Shown one piece after another: positions 1 through 10,028 of a stretch of DNA of 64,000 nt (positions are counted from its first letter, which is position 1; each line of letters starts with the position of its first letter). The position numbers and the translations under genes are program-made. The DNA comes from Chara braunii (taxonomy: Eukaryota > Streptophyta > Charophyceae > Charales > Characeae). Location: contig BFEA01000083.1 in NCBI GenBank assembly GCA_003427395.1, positions 3,400,879 to 3,464,878 of the forward strand, written 5' to 3'. The notes beneath the pieces are model-generated. The model had not been told where the DNA came from. It saw only the letters and a program-made list of their open reading frames with translations, and searched no databases.

Positions 1-34
1 ACACACACACACACACGCACACACACACACACAC
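1..34. repeat. (CA)n microsatellite
   Basis: An almost pure CA dinucleotide run with one G interruption opens the window. It probably continues upstream. Confidence 0.95.
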
Positions 35-59
35 CAATGAAGATTTGTAACACTGAAAA

Positions 60-880
60 CCAATGTCAATGAGAGCCTGCTCTCGCCACAACCAACATGA
101 GTTCAAGGCCCTATCCTCCAACTTGGCGCTCGGTGCCCAGCCTACTTCCTACACAACTACTCTGTGCCTACTAATTGACAGTGCAACTGTTGACGTCAGC
201 AACCAAGAAAGTACTTGAAGATGTCGCCCATGCAGACCATCGCCAATACCAGGTATGTGCCCTCGCATCACCATCATCATCATCCTTCTCTCTCTCTCCT
301 GTCTTACTCCCACGTCTTTCTGTACACCCGAAGAACACCCCTGCGCTTCACTGTAGTCCAGGCCCAACAAGCTATGGAGGCTGGGCTATGGCGCTGCCCT
401 CAGCAGCGTCCTGCTCCCTGCACGACCGCACGTGCTAGCACCTCCCCTCTCAGCGCCAGCAGCAGCCCACGAGCGTCCACTCCAGCAGTGCTGAGGCTAG
501 CATGTGAGTGCTTGAATGAGGCTTCCCGTGGCGAGCTCTTTCCTATATGGAAAGAGCCTCCTGCCTTCGCAGCCTAGCTGGACTGGCCTGGGCCCAGAAG
601 CTTCCGGTAGGTCCCATGATGCCAGTTTGTGTTGCAGCTACTGGGCCTCTTTCGGTTGGGCCTCACAACTGTCAGTGTACGAGGCTGCGATTCTCGCCCG
701 AGGTCGTGGAATGTCGTTGTTGCTCGGTCTGTATTTCCCTTAACCAACGGGCGCGTTGAACTGCCTGGACCCCCAAATACGAAATTGACAGTCGAGGGCC
801 TCTCGTTACTTGTTAGGCCCGCCTTCACTTGGGGCGGGCGCGTATGCAACAGGGGGCCCTCAGGCCTACCGAGGACCCAA
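60..880 (+). repeat. Dispersed repeat block alpha, copy 1 (LTR-like)
   Basis: This block matches 15310-16190 in the same orientation. Shared landmarks, in order, are the phrase GTGCCCAGCCTAC, a GACGTCA site, a CCAGGTA(T/C)GT splice-donor-like site, cysteine-rich CAGCAGC stretches, and an ending of AGGCCCGCCTTCACTT followed by GGGCGGGC. The copies are diverged and carry no common long reading frame. A gag relic of element family D follows, so the block may be LTR or leader sequence of an old family-D element; that link is inference. Confidence 0.6.
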
Positions 881-1108
881 ATCCTCACACTTTGAATGCT
901 TCCGTGTTTATCTTGTTGTCTGAAAAGAACCCTCCGGAATGGGGGAAGGGAGAAATTGCAAGTTGCATGTCAATGAACTCAAGAGTGGAGAAGATGGTAA
1001 GGCTGCAGAGGCAACCCGATGGCAGTTGGAGCAGATTGAGAAGTAGAAGGAAGGTTGGGACAATCCAAGGGATTGAGGAGGGAAGAAAACACCTCCTAGG
1101 ATGAAAGT

Positions 1109-2238
1109 TTGACTTCAATGGCGGACAAATTGTCCATCATAGAAACTAAACTTTCCTCCCTTGCAGATTCCTTTGATCATTTTGTGGCAGTCATCGATCT
1201 ATGTTTCCTCCCTCCCTCCTACTCCCACAACTACTACTACTGCTACACCCCATTCCAATCCGAGGTCCTCAACTGCTGCATCATCCCAAGCAAGTAGCCC
1301 CAAGAGCAGACCAGCCACACCTCTGAAGGTGCAGTCTCTGCAGCTTGTGGCTGGGCACCCTAGGACTTTTGAGGCTAGGCCAAAAGAATTTGAGGCGCCC
1401 CAAGACAGTCCAACCTGACACATTCACTGGGGATAACCCCAAAGTGGATGTAGCAGATTTAACTGCCTCGATGAGATGGTATCTCAAGGAGCTCACTTGC
1501 CCAGAGGTTACGAAGGTGCAGCCCAATGTGGCCCGTTTCGGAGGGCCTGCACTTCAGTTGGCTACGTCTGAGCCCAACAAGGCCCAAAAACAGCCGGCCG
1601 ACTTTGCTGGTACAGTAGGATTGGACCACATCTTTAAGGGCCTGAAGGAAACACTAACCTCTACACCTGGGTTATCCATGTCAGACCAGGACAAATTGCA
1701 ATTATTTGTCCAGACTACACCGGTAACTTATGTACAAACCCTATCCTTGGATATGGAGGTCAAACTCCAAATCCAGTCCACTTCCGAGGTAGGAAAAACC
1801 TCCCCTTCTCGGAGTCAGCGGAAGTGCAAAGGGAGGTGGCATGCGATGGAGTTTGCGGAAGACTCTGCACGATTTGACCAGAGAGGATTGACTCCCTCAG
1901 CTGGTCAAGGTGCAGGAGGGTTCACAGACCAGGCTTTTTTGGCTTTGGCTCAGGAACTGGTAAGCGCCATGAAGGGTGCAAATCAGCTCCAAAGACAAAG
2001 GTCCCCCTCTCCTATGGGCTCTGGTGAATGCCCTTGTGGACCTCAGAAGCAGAATCTGCCCAAGTTTGCCAAATGTCCAGCTAACTCCATGGATCCTTCC
2101 TCTCTCCCATGGAGGGACTTGCGCAATCTAGACGGGCTATGGCAAAAGAGAAAGGATGCCGGTGTCTGCCTCAAATGTGTTGGGGAACACCTTGTCAAGT
2201 ATTGCCCTTCTTGGGGCAACCATTACGGTGTAACCTGA
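1109..2238 (+). pseudogene. gag relic of family D gypsy element
   Basis: Two frames together give a decayed retroelement Gag. The second and longer part (from about 1400) contains FTGDNPKVDV, matching FSGEDPKVDV in the Gag of element D (21949 onwards). It then has STPGLSMSDQDKL, which corresponds to STPGLKMSEQDVL in D. Near the end is a zinc knuckle with spacing C-x2-C-x3-H-x4-C (CLKCVGEHLVKYC), the same unusual spacing as in D. The central Gag region is shorter than in D, so an internal deletion is likely. The product would be a nucleocapsid/capsid precursor that packages element RNA in the cytoplasm. No pol follows; the sequence after the stop at 2238 is non-coding until element A begins. 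Confidence 0.75.
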
Positions 2239-2732
2239 CCCATCGGGTTCTGCTGAACTGAGTGTCCTTTTGTTAGAAAGGAGCAGATTCAGTTTTATAT
2301 GTGTGTTCAGCTGAATGAAGTCTGCTCATTGTGTAGCTACATTGATCCTGACTCCTTCATTTATCACCCCAACTTGCCTGTGCATCACCTGTACTTGTGG
2401 AAGAATCTGCTAAGTTTCGGGCTGATCCCATTTCTCAAACACCGCTGATGGACAGACTGTAGTTTGACAAGAATTTCATTGTGGGTTGCAGTGAATCCTT
2501 GTCTGACTAATCCCCTGTATATGCTTTGAGCTGGATTCCTTGTCTGAGCAAGTTCATGTGCTCACACTAAACTGCACTCATTGGATGGATGACCTGTGTT
2601 TGAGAGAGAGTATGAGTACAGATCTTACCTCAAATTCTCCTCCATGGTCCTAAGTTTTGCTCTCTCGGGTAGAAATCAGATTCTCAGTGTTTCTTTGTGG
2701 TTGCACACTTGTAGCAACAGTGTTCTGAATTT
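2239..2732. other. Non-coding remnant between gag relic and element A
   Basis: No open frame, RNA gene or repeat was recognised here. It is probably decayed family-D sequence into which element A inserted. The last four bases (ATTT, 2729-2732) are repeated just after element A. Confidence 0.5.
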
Positions 2733-2936
2733 TGAAACGGTTTTCATCTCTTTTCAGTAGCAGACGCAGATCCCAGGGTTCGATCCCTAGACCTTGCCCT
2801 ATCTGCGTACAGTACCTGTGTAGACCCCGAGAGTTGAACCTGTGACCTGTGTACTCGTAAACAGTTGATAGGCTGTCATAGGTCCGAAGGTAGCAGGGGT
2901 TCAATCTGTAGACCTGTAGGGTAGAAGTCTTAGTGA

Positions 2937-3047
2937 GTTCCAGAAGTCCTAGCTGTAGCCCTTCTAGAAGGTCAGCAAGTGGGCAAGTGGTNGTTCCAGA
3001 AGTCCTAGCTGTAGCCCTTCTAGAAGGTCAGCAAGTGGGCAAGTGGT
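2937..3047 (+). repeat. 55-bp direct duplication joined by one N
   Basis: The segment from 2937 to 2991 is repeated from 2993 onwards with a lone N at 2992. The matching place in the 3' LTR (about 10225-10290) has a single copy. This is the pattern of two overlapping contig ends joined without collapsing the overlap, so the duplication is probably an assembly artefact. Confidence 0.8.
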
Positions 3048-3225
3048 GAGTCAAGTGGTGAACTAAACTGCAGTGCAATCGCAGTACAACTCCGGTAGGT
3101 TAGCAGTGAGTCCCCACTCAGTCAGCGGTAAGGTCCAGTCAGTCCCAGTCCGGTCCAGCAAGTACCACAAGGGACTGTGAGCACCATGGGCCGATGGAAA
3201 AGGGCAGACCAACGAGTTTCAGAAG

Positions 3226-3232
3226 TATAAAT
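3226..3232 (+). promoter_or_regulatory. TATA box of 5' LTR (element A)
   Basis: TATAAAT is followed by CAAGAGG, and the same site is kept at 10466-10472 in the 3' LTR. It would place the U3/R border about 30 bp downstream. Inferred from sequence only. Confidence 0.6.
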
Positions 3233-3642
3233 CAAGAGGTAGCGCCCAGCCATTCATTCATTCCCGCGTGAGCCATGCGGAAGCGCTGCCACAGCGACTT
3301 GTGCAAGGAGGTCTGCAGAGAGCCCGGAGCTGAAGTGGGCGAGAGAGAAGGAGCGTAGCATAGCGATAGGGTAGTTGCGGCCATCGTCGCCATAGCTAGA
3401 GTTAGTGTGAAGTGTGTGTGGGTGTATGTGTGAGAGTTCAGAGAGTCGCGTGTGGGATATCCAGGGTGATCCGGTGTATGTGAACAGTGAGTTGTTTGGG
3501 CGCTGAGTCGCCATAGCCAATTGAAAGTGAACTCGTATCTGGATTGCCATATCTTTGAGTTTTGAGTGGGCGCATGTCGCCAGATTGCTGCGCTATTGTT
3601 TACATGCATGACAAGTGTGAGTGAAAGCGAGTCTGATTGCAT

Positions 3643-3654
3643 TGGTATCGGAGC
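3643..3654 (+). other. Primer binding site, initiator Met tRNA type (element A)
   Basis: TGGTATCGGAGC starts two bases after the LTR end. It differs by one base from the usual plant initiator-tRNA(Met) site TGGTATCAGAGC. Element D has exactly the same variant at 19840-19851. The tRNA 3' end would prime minus-strand DNA synthesis here. Confidence 0.85.
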
Positions 3655-3800
3655 TGGTACCCGCTATTCCATGCGCGTCGTCGCGTGCAGGGCCTGATGC
3701 GCCATAGCTGAGGTGGCCGCCGAGAGTCATAGTCTGCCATAGCGGACCTGAAGGTTGGAGAAGCCGCCGCGCACCTGCAGAGAAGACCACGACGAAGAAG

Positions 3801-3802
<2 letters not shown>

Positions 3803-3898
<96 letters not shown>

Positions 3899-3954
3899 AA
3901 GGTTGAGCGATACAAGATTGGGTTACTACGTACCTGCCGGGCTGGAGATATCTC

Positions 3955-3998
<44 letters not shown>
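3803..3998. repeat. (GATA)n and (GA)n microsatellites in the leader of A
   Basis: A GATA tetranucleotide run (3803 to about 3862) passes straight into a GA run to about 3894. A second GA run lies at 3958-3998. They sit in the untranslated leader between the primer site and gag. A further A-rich run (4188-4209) follows. Confidence 0.95.
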
Positions 3999-4001
<3 letters not shown>

Positions 4002-4302
4002 GCAATACAAGTTTGACTGTTACGTACCTGTGAAGTTGCCGCGCAGTCCACGAAGAAGAAGATTGGGGCCATAGCCGCGGAGCTTGACCACGGAGTGACG
4101 AAGGAGGGAGAGAGAGTGGACAGAGGGGAAGACTGAGAAAGGAGAGAGAAGCCATAGCCGAGGAGGCAAAGAGGGAGACGATAAGGAAAAAAAAAAAAAG
4201 AAAAAAAAAGAGACAGCCGGGGTGAAAGGAGGCGAGGAAGGTGAAGGGAAGAAGAAGGTTGGTAAGGGAAAGGGAAGCCGACAGCCATAGCAGACTGAAG
4301 GG

Positions 4303-4412
4303 TTGACCGGGAGAGTTGACCGGAGGTGTTGACCGGCGTTAACCGGAGTTGACCAGGGCTTGACCGGGAATTGACCGCAGCGTTGACCAAGGCGTTGACC
4401 AAGACTTTGACC
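4303..4412 (+). promoter_or_regulatory. Cluster of nine TTGACC motifs in the leader of A
   Basis: Nine exact TTGACC hexamers occur in 110 bp, irregularly spaced by roughly 10-15 bp, all on the + strand. TTGAC(C/T) is the core W-box bound by plant WRKY factors. The array could be an internal enhancer of the element, or simply a decayed short tandem repeat. Confidence 0.5.
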
Positions 4413-4693
4413 AAGCTGGAGCCGGTAAAATCTCGCCAAGCCTTCAGCCTATCCCTCGCCCTATGGATGTGCACACACCCTGTGGTACTTGCTGAGTCTA
4501 GTCTGTCTGTCTCTTCTTTCTGCATTGAGTCTCTTCTGTCTAGGTGATAGCACTCTGTGGATGAAGGATAGGGCCTTGTTAACGAATCCCACACGGGCTG
4601 AGTAGGGCAAAAGACTGTGTCTGACGACTCGACTGTCCCGGAGGCCTAACCCTCCCAAGGACCGGTACTGACCGGCGGGCTGCGGGCTGCTCG

Positions 4694-6378
4694 GTGTGGC
4701 ATGTTAGGCCCAAAATCCGAGTTGTGTGCTGCACAACAGGCCGTCTAAGTGTTGAGAGACCAGCTGATCGCGTCGTCCTGTCTGCGACATTAAATAAGAG
4801 GGATCCGTTAGCCAGTGAGCTAGTGGCAATGGAGGACCCTCTGGAGCGGAGGGAAAAAGAAGAAGAGAAGAAGTTGGAGTGGAAACTGAGGATGAAGAGG
4901 GAGAAGAAGAGAAGAAGGGATGAAGTTAACAGGCTGACCAAGGAGGTGGCAAAAATGAGGGATTGTAGACAGGAAGTGCAGGCGCAGACAGATATGTCTG
5001 CCAAGATGGATAAGGTGTTGGGTTATTGAGAGGTGTTGAGCGCGGTCTGGTTGGAGGAGCGCCAAGCCAATAGGGGTCAAGATGTGGCCCTGAATGCCAT
5101 GCGGTCAGGCTTTAGAGATTTCGCGCGCGATATGGTCACCATGTTGGACGCGAAGTTAGGCGACTGCGGGACAACACGGGGAAGTTTTGTGAGGGCGCCA
5201 TCAAGGGTGCCAAAGCAATAGCCGTTGTAGAGGGCGAGGCCAGGCCTCGTAAGGAGCCCGTTAAGCTGAAATTCCCAGATGCATATGGGGGAAAGGAGGA
5301 GGAGAACTTTCATAACTGGGAGGCGAGCGTCAATATCTACGTGTACTCACAACACATTCTAACTGAGGAGTAAGTCCTCGTCGCCTTCCAGGTCCTCAAA
5401 GATGAAGCGGCCAGTTTTGTCAGATCCGTTGCGCGCGCAGCCGGTTGTGAAAACAACATGGTTGCATATTCTAAGACTACCACCCTTCCTCAATTCTTCA
5501 AGGTCCCGAGGGAGAGATTTGAGGACCCAACGAGAGGCGTTAGAGCCTCTGATAAGCTACAAACCGTCCACTCACAACAGTGGAGGAGTGCAAGAGCACT
5601 CAAGGGCATCATGTACGACTTAGTAGTCGTCCCAGACCATGGGTTCACTGAGACCCAACTGGTCCAGTTGTTTTATCGTGCCATGCCAGAGCCCCTGCGT
5701 GGGCACTTCTTTGACAAGTCTCAACAGGCCGGCATCACGTATGATGTGTTGAGTAGGGAAGTCGTCGTGTTCGAGTCAAAGTCCATGCCAGTGTCCACTT
5801 TCTGGCATAAGGACCTGGACAAGGGGAAGAAGTGGAAAGGCCGTACCATCTTAGGCCAAGTGAGGGCCAAGGATCATATGATCCTTACCTCAGAGGAAGG
5901 TGGTACAGATGAGGTCCCATATAGTCAGATCGAATGGGGCCTTGAGGAGGGGGACAGTAGCGTGGGACAGGGGAGGTCCTATGCTGCTGTCGCGGCTGGA
6001 GGGAGGTTGCAAGGTAGAGGAGGAGGCTAGGGCCAAAGGGGCCAGGCCATGGGAGGTCGAGGACCGGGCGCACAGGGGGTTGGCGGACAAGGGAACCGCC
6101 AAGTGGGAGGTAGGGGTCAAGGTCCCCCGCCAAATCGTCAAGGTTCTTGTCGGTCCCCACAACGACGAGGTGGAAGGCCACCTCAAGGAGGATGGCACCC
6201 AGGCTTGCCACAGGGCAGGCCTTGGGAGGATTTGGGCTTGGACCATCGTATATGGCAGGGACGCGTGAACTTGGGTCAGTGCGTGTTTTGTGGTGACCCG
6301 GCCTACGTTATTAATTTTTGTCCTAAGTATAGACAGGCCCGTTGGGCTGCCCAGCAGTCAAAAGGCAGCCGACAGTAG
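4694..6378 (+). pseudogene. gag of element A (capsid/nucleocapsid), broken
   Basis: The reading frame is spread over several segments. An N-terminal basic coiled-coil part (4694-5026, many K/E/R) ends at TGA 5027-5029. A capsid part (about 5221-6030) contains FHNWEASVNIYVYSQ and PQFFKVPRERFEDP, typical of gypsy Gag, and has an in-frame TAA near 5371. An RG/GGR-rich stretch follows (about 5990-6200). The nucleocapsid zinc knuckle near 6280-6322 reads C-x2-C-x4-Y-x4-C, so the metal-binding histidine is replaced by tyrosine. Gag would assemble the virus-like particle in the cytoplasm. The several stops make an intact protein impossible. Confidence 0.8.
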
Positions 6379-6539
6379 GGGTCGCAACTGCCCCTACTTC
6401 AAGGCCATGTGGGGAAGCGAGCGCACGCATACAGGAAACTCCCAAACCACATGAGCCTATGGCAGAGGTTGCAGGCCCGTGCCTAGGTAGTTGTCCAGAG
6501 ACTGCTTGTGTTAGCGTCTCCCTAGGCACATCCCTCACA

Positions 6540-7106
6540 GGTGTGGCAGAAGAGTTGAAGGAGAGGATGCCAGCCTGGGCCAAGATGAAGAAGGAGAGCA
6601 AGGGGCAGCTAATCTTAGTCGATGTAGAAGTGTTTAGAAGTAGAGAAGGGGCCCTTATAGACTAAGGGGCCACCCGCAGTCACATTAGCCGTACAACGCT
6701 GAAGAAGTTGAGGCTAGGATTCGTCAGTGTCCTCGCAGAGAACCGCACCATGCGAGTTGAGGACTACGTAGAGGGAGTCCAGGCGTNCTTTCGCCTAGAG
6801 AAGGATGGGAAGGTGGAGACTGTTCTCCACTTCCTGACTCTCCTAGTTCAGAATGACCTTCCTTTCGACGTAGTGTTAGGAATGGATTGGGGAGGGGCAG
6901 CAGGGGCCACACTCCACTTAAGAGAGCATGAGTGTAGACTCCCTAGTCCGTCAGGCGAGGTTAAGACTGCCCGCCTGTTTCATGTGTCAGGTGTAGATAA
7001 CACTCTTGACACATTCCTGTCTCAGTGTTCCCACGTTCGCGCGACTAGTGAAAAAGGAGCAGTTAGAGGATCAGGTCTTCGTAGTGTATGTGAGGCCTGT
7101 CACTGA
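6540..7106 (+). pseudogene. Aspartic protease domain of element A, active site stopped
   Basis: This is retropepsin-type sequence lying between gag and RT. The catalytic triplet context is ALID-stop-GAT: TAA at 6663-6665 sits where the Ser or Thr of D(S/T)G should be. The second conserved region, DVVLGMDW near 6870-6890, is intact and matches the (I/V)LGMDW motif of gypsy proteases. One undetermined base (6786) gives one unknown residue. Protease would cleave the Gag-Pol precursor; it is dead in this copy because the stop falls inside the catalytic triplet. Confidence 0.8.
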
Positions 7107-8520
7107 GGCTAAGGAAAAAGATAGTTCCACAAACCCAACCATTGCCAAGCTGCTTGAGGAATTCAAAGATTTGACTGAGTCGCCGACAGGAGTAGTGTCG
7201 CGACCCATCCAACACAGGATAGAGATAGAGCCTGGTAGTAGGACTCCTAAGGGAGCAGTCTACAGGATGTCCCCTAGATAGTTAGAGGAGGTACGCAAGC
7301 AGTTAGACGAGCTCCTCGAGAAAGGTTGGATCAGACCCAGTTCGTCTCCTTTTGGAGCACCAGTCCTGTTTGTCCTTAAGAAGGAAGGAGAGCTTCGTAT
7401 GTGTATAGACTATAGGGGTTTGAATGCAATTACTGTGAAGAATGCTGAACCGCTGCCCAGGATAGACGATCTTCTAGATCGGGTGCAGGGTCTTAAGTAT
7501 TTCTCTAAGATAGATTTGAAGTTTGGATATCATCAGGTAGATGTCCATCCTGATGAGTATAAGATTGCGTTTCGGATTAGATATGGGCATTATGAGTTCA
7601 TAGTGATGCTCTTTGGACTAACCAACGCGCCAGCCACCTTTCAGCGTTGTATGAATGATTTGTTCAGACCATGGTTAGATAAGTTTGTAGTGGTCTATTT
7701 AGATGATATATTAGTTTTCAATAGGACCCTCCAGGAGCACCAGGGTCATCTGAGGCAGGTCTTGGAGAAATTGAGAGAGTCAAACTTCAAGATCAATGCG
7801 AAGAAGTGTGAGTGGGCCAAGACACAAGTCCTGTACTTGGGCCACGTATTAGACGGAGATGGCATTAAGCCAGAGGACAGTAAGATCGCAGCGATTAGAG
7901 ACTGGCCGATGCCCCGCACGTTGACAAAGTTGCGGTCGTTTTTAGGCCTAGCTAACTACTATAGGAAGTTCGTAAGGAACTTCTCTACTATTGCCGCTCC
8001 CTTGCGCAGGTTGCTCAAGAAAGAAGCAATCTGGCAACGGGACAAAGATTGTACGTCTGTGCTAAAGAGACTAGAGCGCGCGTTAATAGAATACCCTGTC
8101 CTCAAAGTAGCCTATCCGTCTTTGCCATTTGTCGTCACCACGGACGCGAGTCAGTATGGTATAGGCGCCGTGTTGCAGCATGACGATGGCAATGGTTGTA
8201 GACCCGTAGAGTTCATGTCAGCGAGGATGCCCTCAGAGAAGGTTGCCACCTCGACGTACGAGAGAGAACTCTACGCTCTCAGGCAGGCTAAAGCACTGGA
8301 AGCATTACCTGCTTGGGAGGCACTTCAAAGTGTATTTTGACCATGAGACGCTTAGATGGTTAAAGACTCAGGCCAAGATGACACCTAAGTTGACTAGGTG
8401 GGCCGCGGAGATAGACCAGTATGACTTTGAGCTCAAGCCAGTGAAGGGCAAGTACAACGTAGTTGCGGATGCTCAAAGTAGGAGATCAGACTACTTTGGA
8501 GCCATAGTACACTATTTGGA
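7006..8520 (+). pseudogene. Reverse transcriptase and RNase H of element A
   Basis: The frame opens upstream of RT and meets TAG at 7279-7281 just before the RT fold, within the conserved MSP..LEE linker. RT then runs intact to about 8285. Recognisable parts are [19 protein letters not shown], motif [24 protein letters not shown] and the catalytic YLDDI near 7700. RNase H starts near 8140 with [14 protein letters not shown] and the glutamate in YERELYAL. A +1 frameshift near 8285 is followed by [11 protein letters not shown] and ADAQSRR, so all RNase H acidic residues remain. The enzyme would copy element RNA to DNA. Closest in type to plant chromovirus pol. Confidence 0.9.
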
Positions 8521-9610
8521 TATAGGGAGAGACCTGCAGGAGAAAGTGAGGCAAGCGTATGCGCAGGACCCTATCTATAGTGACCTCCTCAAGAGAGTTA
8601 AGGAGGCCCCAGAGACCGAACCACACTACCACACTACAGAAGGATTGCTGTTTGAGAAGACAAATGTATTCGACCGCCTATGCGTTCCCAACAGTGAGGA
8701 AATCCGCAGTCTGATCCTAGGGGAATGCCATGACACAGAGGGACACTTGGTTGGCAAAAGACATTAGCCAATCTGATGCGTGCGTACACCTGGCCAAGGA
8801 TGAAGAACGACTGCATAGAGTATGTTCGCAGTTGTAAAGTATGTCAGCGGAATAAGACTACTACGCGTGCACCTCTAGGTGTTCTCAGACCTTTGCCTAT
8901 TCCTGATCAGCCTGGAGACTCAGTGTCCATAGACTTCATGGATACTCAAGTCAAGAGTAGGCATGGCAAGAGCCAAGTCATGATCATAGTTGACCGATTT
9001 AGCAAGTATGCCGCTTTTGTTCCTTTGCCTGCAGAGGCACGCACAAAATTAGTTATTCAGAAGTTTTTTGATCATTGGGTTAGTGAGAATGGAGTCCCAT
9101 TGTCAATCGTTAGCGATAGGGATAGTCGTTTCACCAGCCAGAACTGGCAAGAACTCATGCGAGTTTAGGGATCTAGGTTGTTGATGTCATCAGACCGAGC
9201 AAATGAACAAGATCCTACAGCAAGTTCTGCGCATGTACATTAGACCCGATCAGATCAACTGGGACGAGATGTTACCTAAGGTAGCTAGTGCATACAATAA
9301 CAGCGTGCACCTATCCACCTGTCGCACTCCCAATGAGCTGCACAAGTCCTTTAGACCGCGCAGACCGTTTGAAGGACTGAACTGGGATCAGGTTCACAGG
9401 CTACCGCCCGGTACTAGGGAGTTCGCGGTACAGCACGAGAAAGAGCTAGCAATTGTTGTTGAAAAGCTCAGGAAGGCCCAGCACAGAATGATAGAACAGG
9501 CCAATAATCACCGTCGCCCATCGCAGTTTAGGCGACTTAGTCTGGGTCAAGTCCAAAGAATTTGCCCCGGAGGAAAACATCTCACAGAAGTGACTACCTG
9601 CATATAGAGG
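8521..9610 (+). pseudogene. Integrase of element A, deleted and frameshifted
   Basis: The HHCC zinc domain is present as ECHDTEGH (about 8725-8752) and SCKVCQRNK, split by TAG 8765-8767 and a frame change. Core residues are D in VSIDFMD (near 8930) and D in VSDRDSRFT (near 9115). The catalytic E follows in TEQMN (near 9195), but the usual HPQTDGQ stretch before it is missing, replaced by a stop and a frame change. The region after it (SAYNNSVHLST...TPNEL) is typical of gypsy integrase. A GPY/F-like stretch is not clear. Integrase would insert the cDNA into chromatin; this copy cannot. Confidence 0.88.
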
Positions 9611-9774
9611 ACCGTGGCCGGTTCTAGAGGTCAAGGGCGGAGAGGATGGGCCGTTCTATACAATAGAGATTCCAGCGCACCTCCACACTTATCCTGTATT
9701 TCATGCCTCAAAGCTGTTGCCGTGTGTCACAAGTCAACAGTTCCCTTCAAGAAGGTCCATGATCCCCCCCGGAT

Positions 9775-9990
9775 ATGGATGGAAGTTATGACATTGACGG
9801 CATTGTAGATGAGGATGTGTTCAGAACAGGAGGTAGAGGTCGTTTCCAGAAACAGTATAAGGTCCGGTTTGCTTATCAGGAACCGGAAGACAACCGCTGG
9901 TTTACAAGGACAGAACTTCTAGAAACAGCTCCCAACATAGTCCGAGCCTATGAGCGTGATAAGAAAGGTAGAGGTCCTGCCTTGGACTGA
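9775..9990 (+). pseudogene. Chromodomain-like C-terminal tail of element A integrase
   Basis: The short frame has IDGIVDEDVF, then GRGRFQKQYKVRFAYQ, a D..W.. step and ELLETAPNIVRAYE. This follows the order of a chromodomain (strand, basic linker, Y.V.W-like strand, W-containing turn, C-terminal helix), although WKGY is replaced by FAYQ. Chromodomains on gypsy integrases bind modified histones and guide integration. If correct, element A is a chromovirus. The domain is out of frame with the integrase core. It ends close to the 3' LTR, as expected. Confidence 0.6.
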
Positions 9991-10028
9991 AATATTCTCG
10001 GAGGACCTCGAATTTAGGACGGCGGGAG

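Larger units (their letters stand above)
2733..3641 (+). repeat. 5' LTR of element A
   Basis: This is the left member of the LTR pair, 909 bp against 851 bp for the right copy. The size difference is explained mainly by a 55-bp duplication at 2937-3047 next to a single N. Both copies carry a TATAAAT box at equivalent places and a run rich in GCCATAG-like phrases. Two stretches resemble tRNA T-arm/pol III B-box sequence (GGTTCGATCCC near 2779), but no tRNA can be folded. Confidence 0.93.

Noticed and set aside
2761-2830. tRNA-like T-arm (GGTTCGATCCC) in the LTRs of element A
   Set aside because: No matching acceptor stem, anticodon arm or A box can be placed; the same words recur within the LTR.
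3926-4594. 222-codon minus-strand frame over the leader of element A
   Set aside because: It is antisense to GA, A-rich and TTGACC repeats, giving serine/leucine and phenylalanine runs typical of simple repeats.
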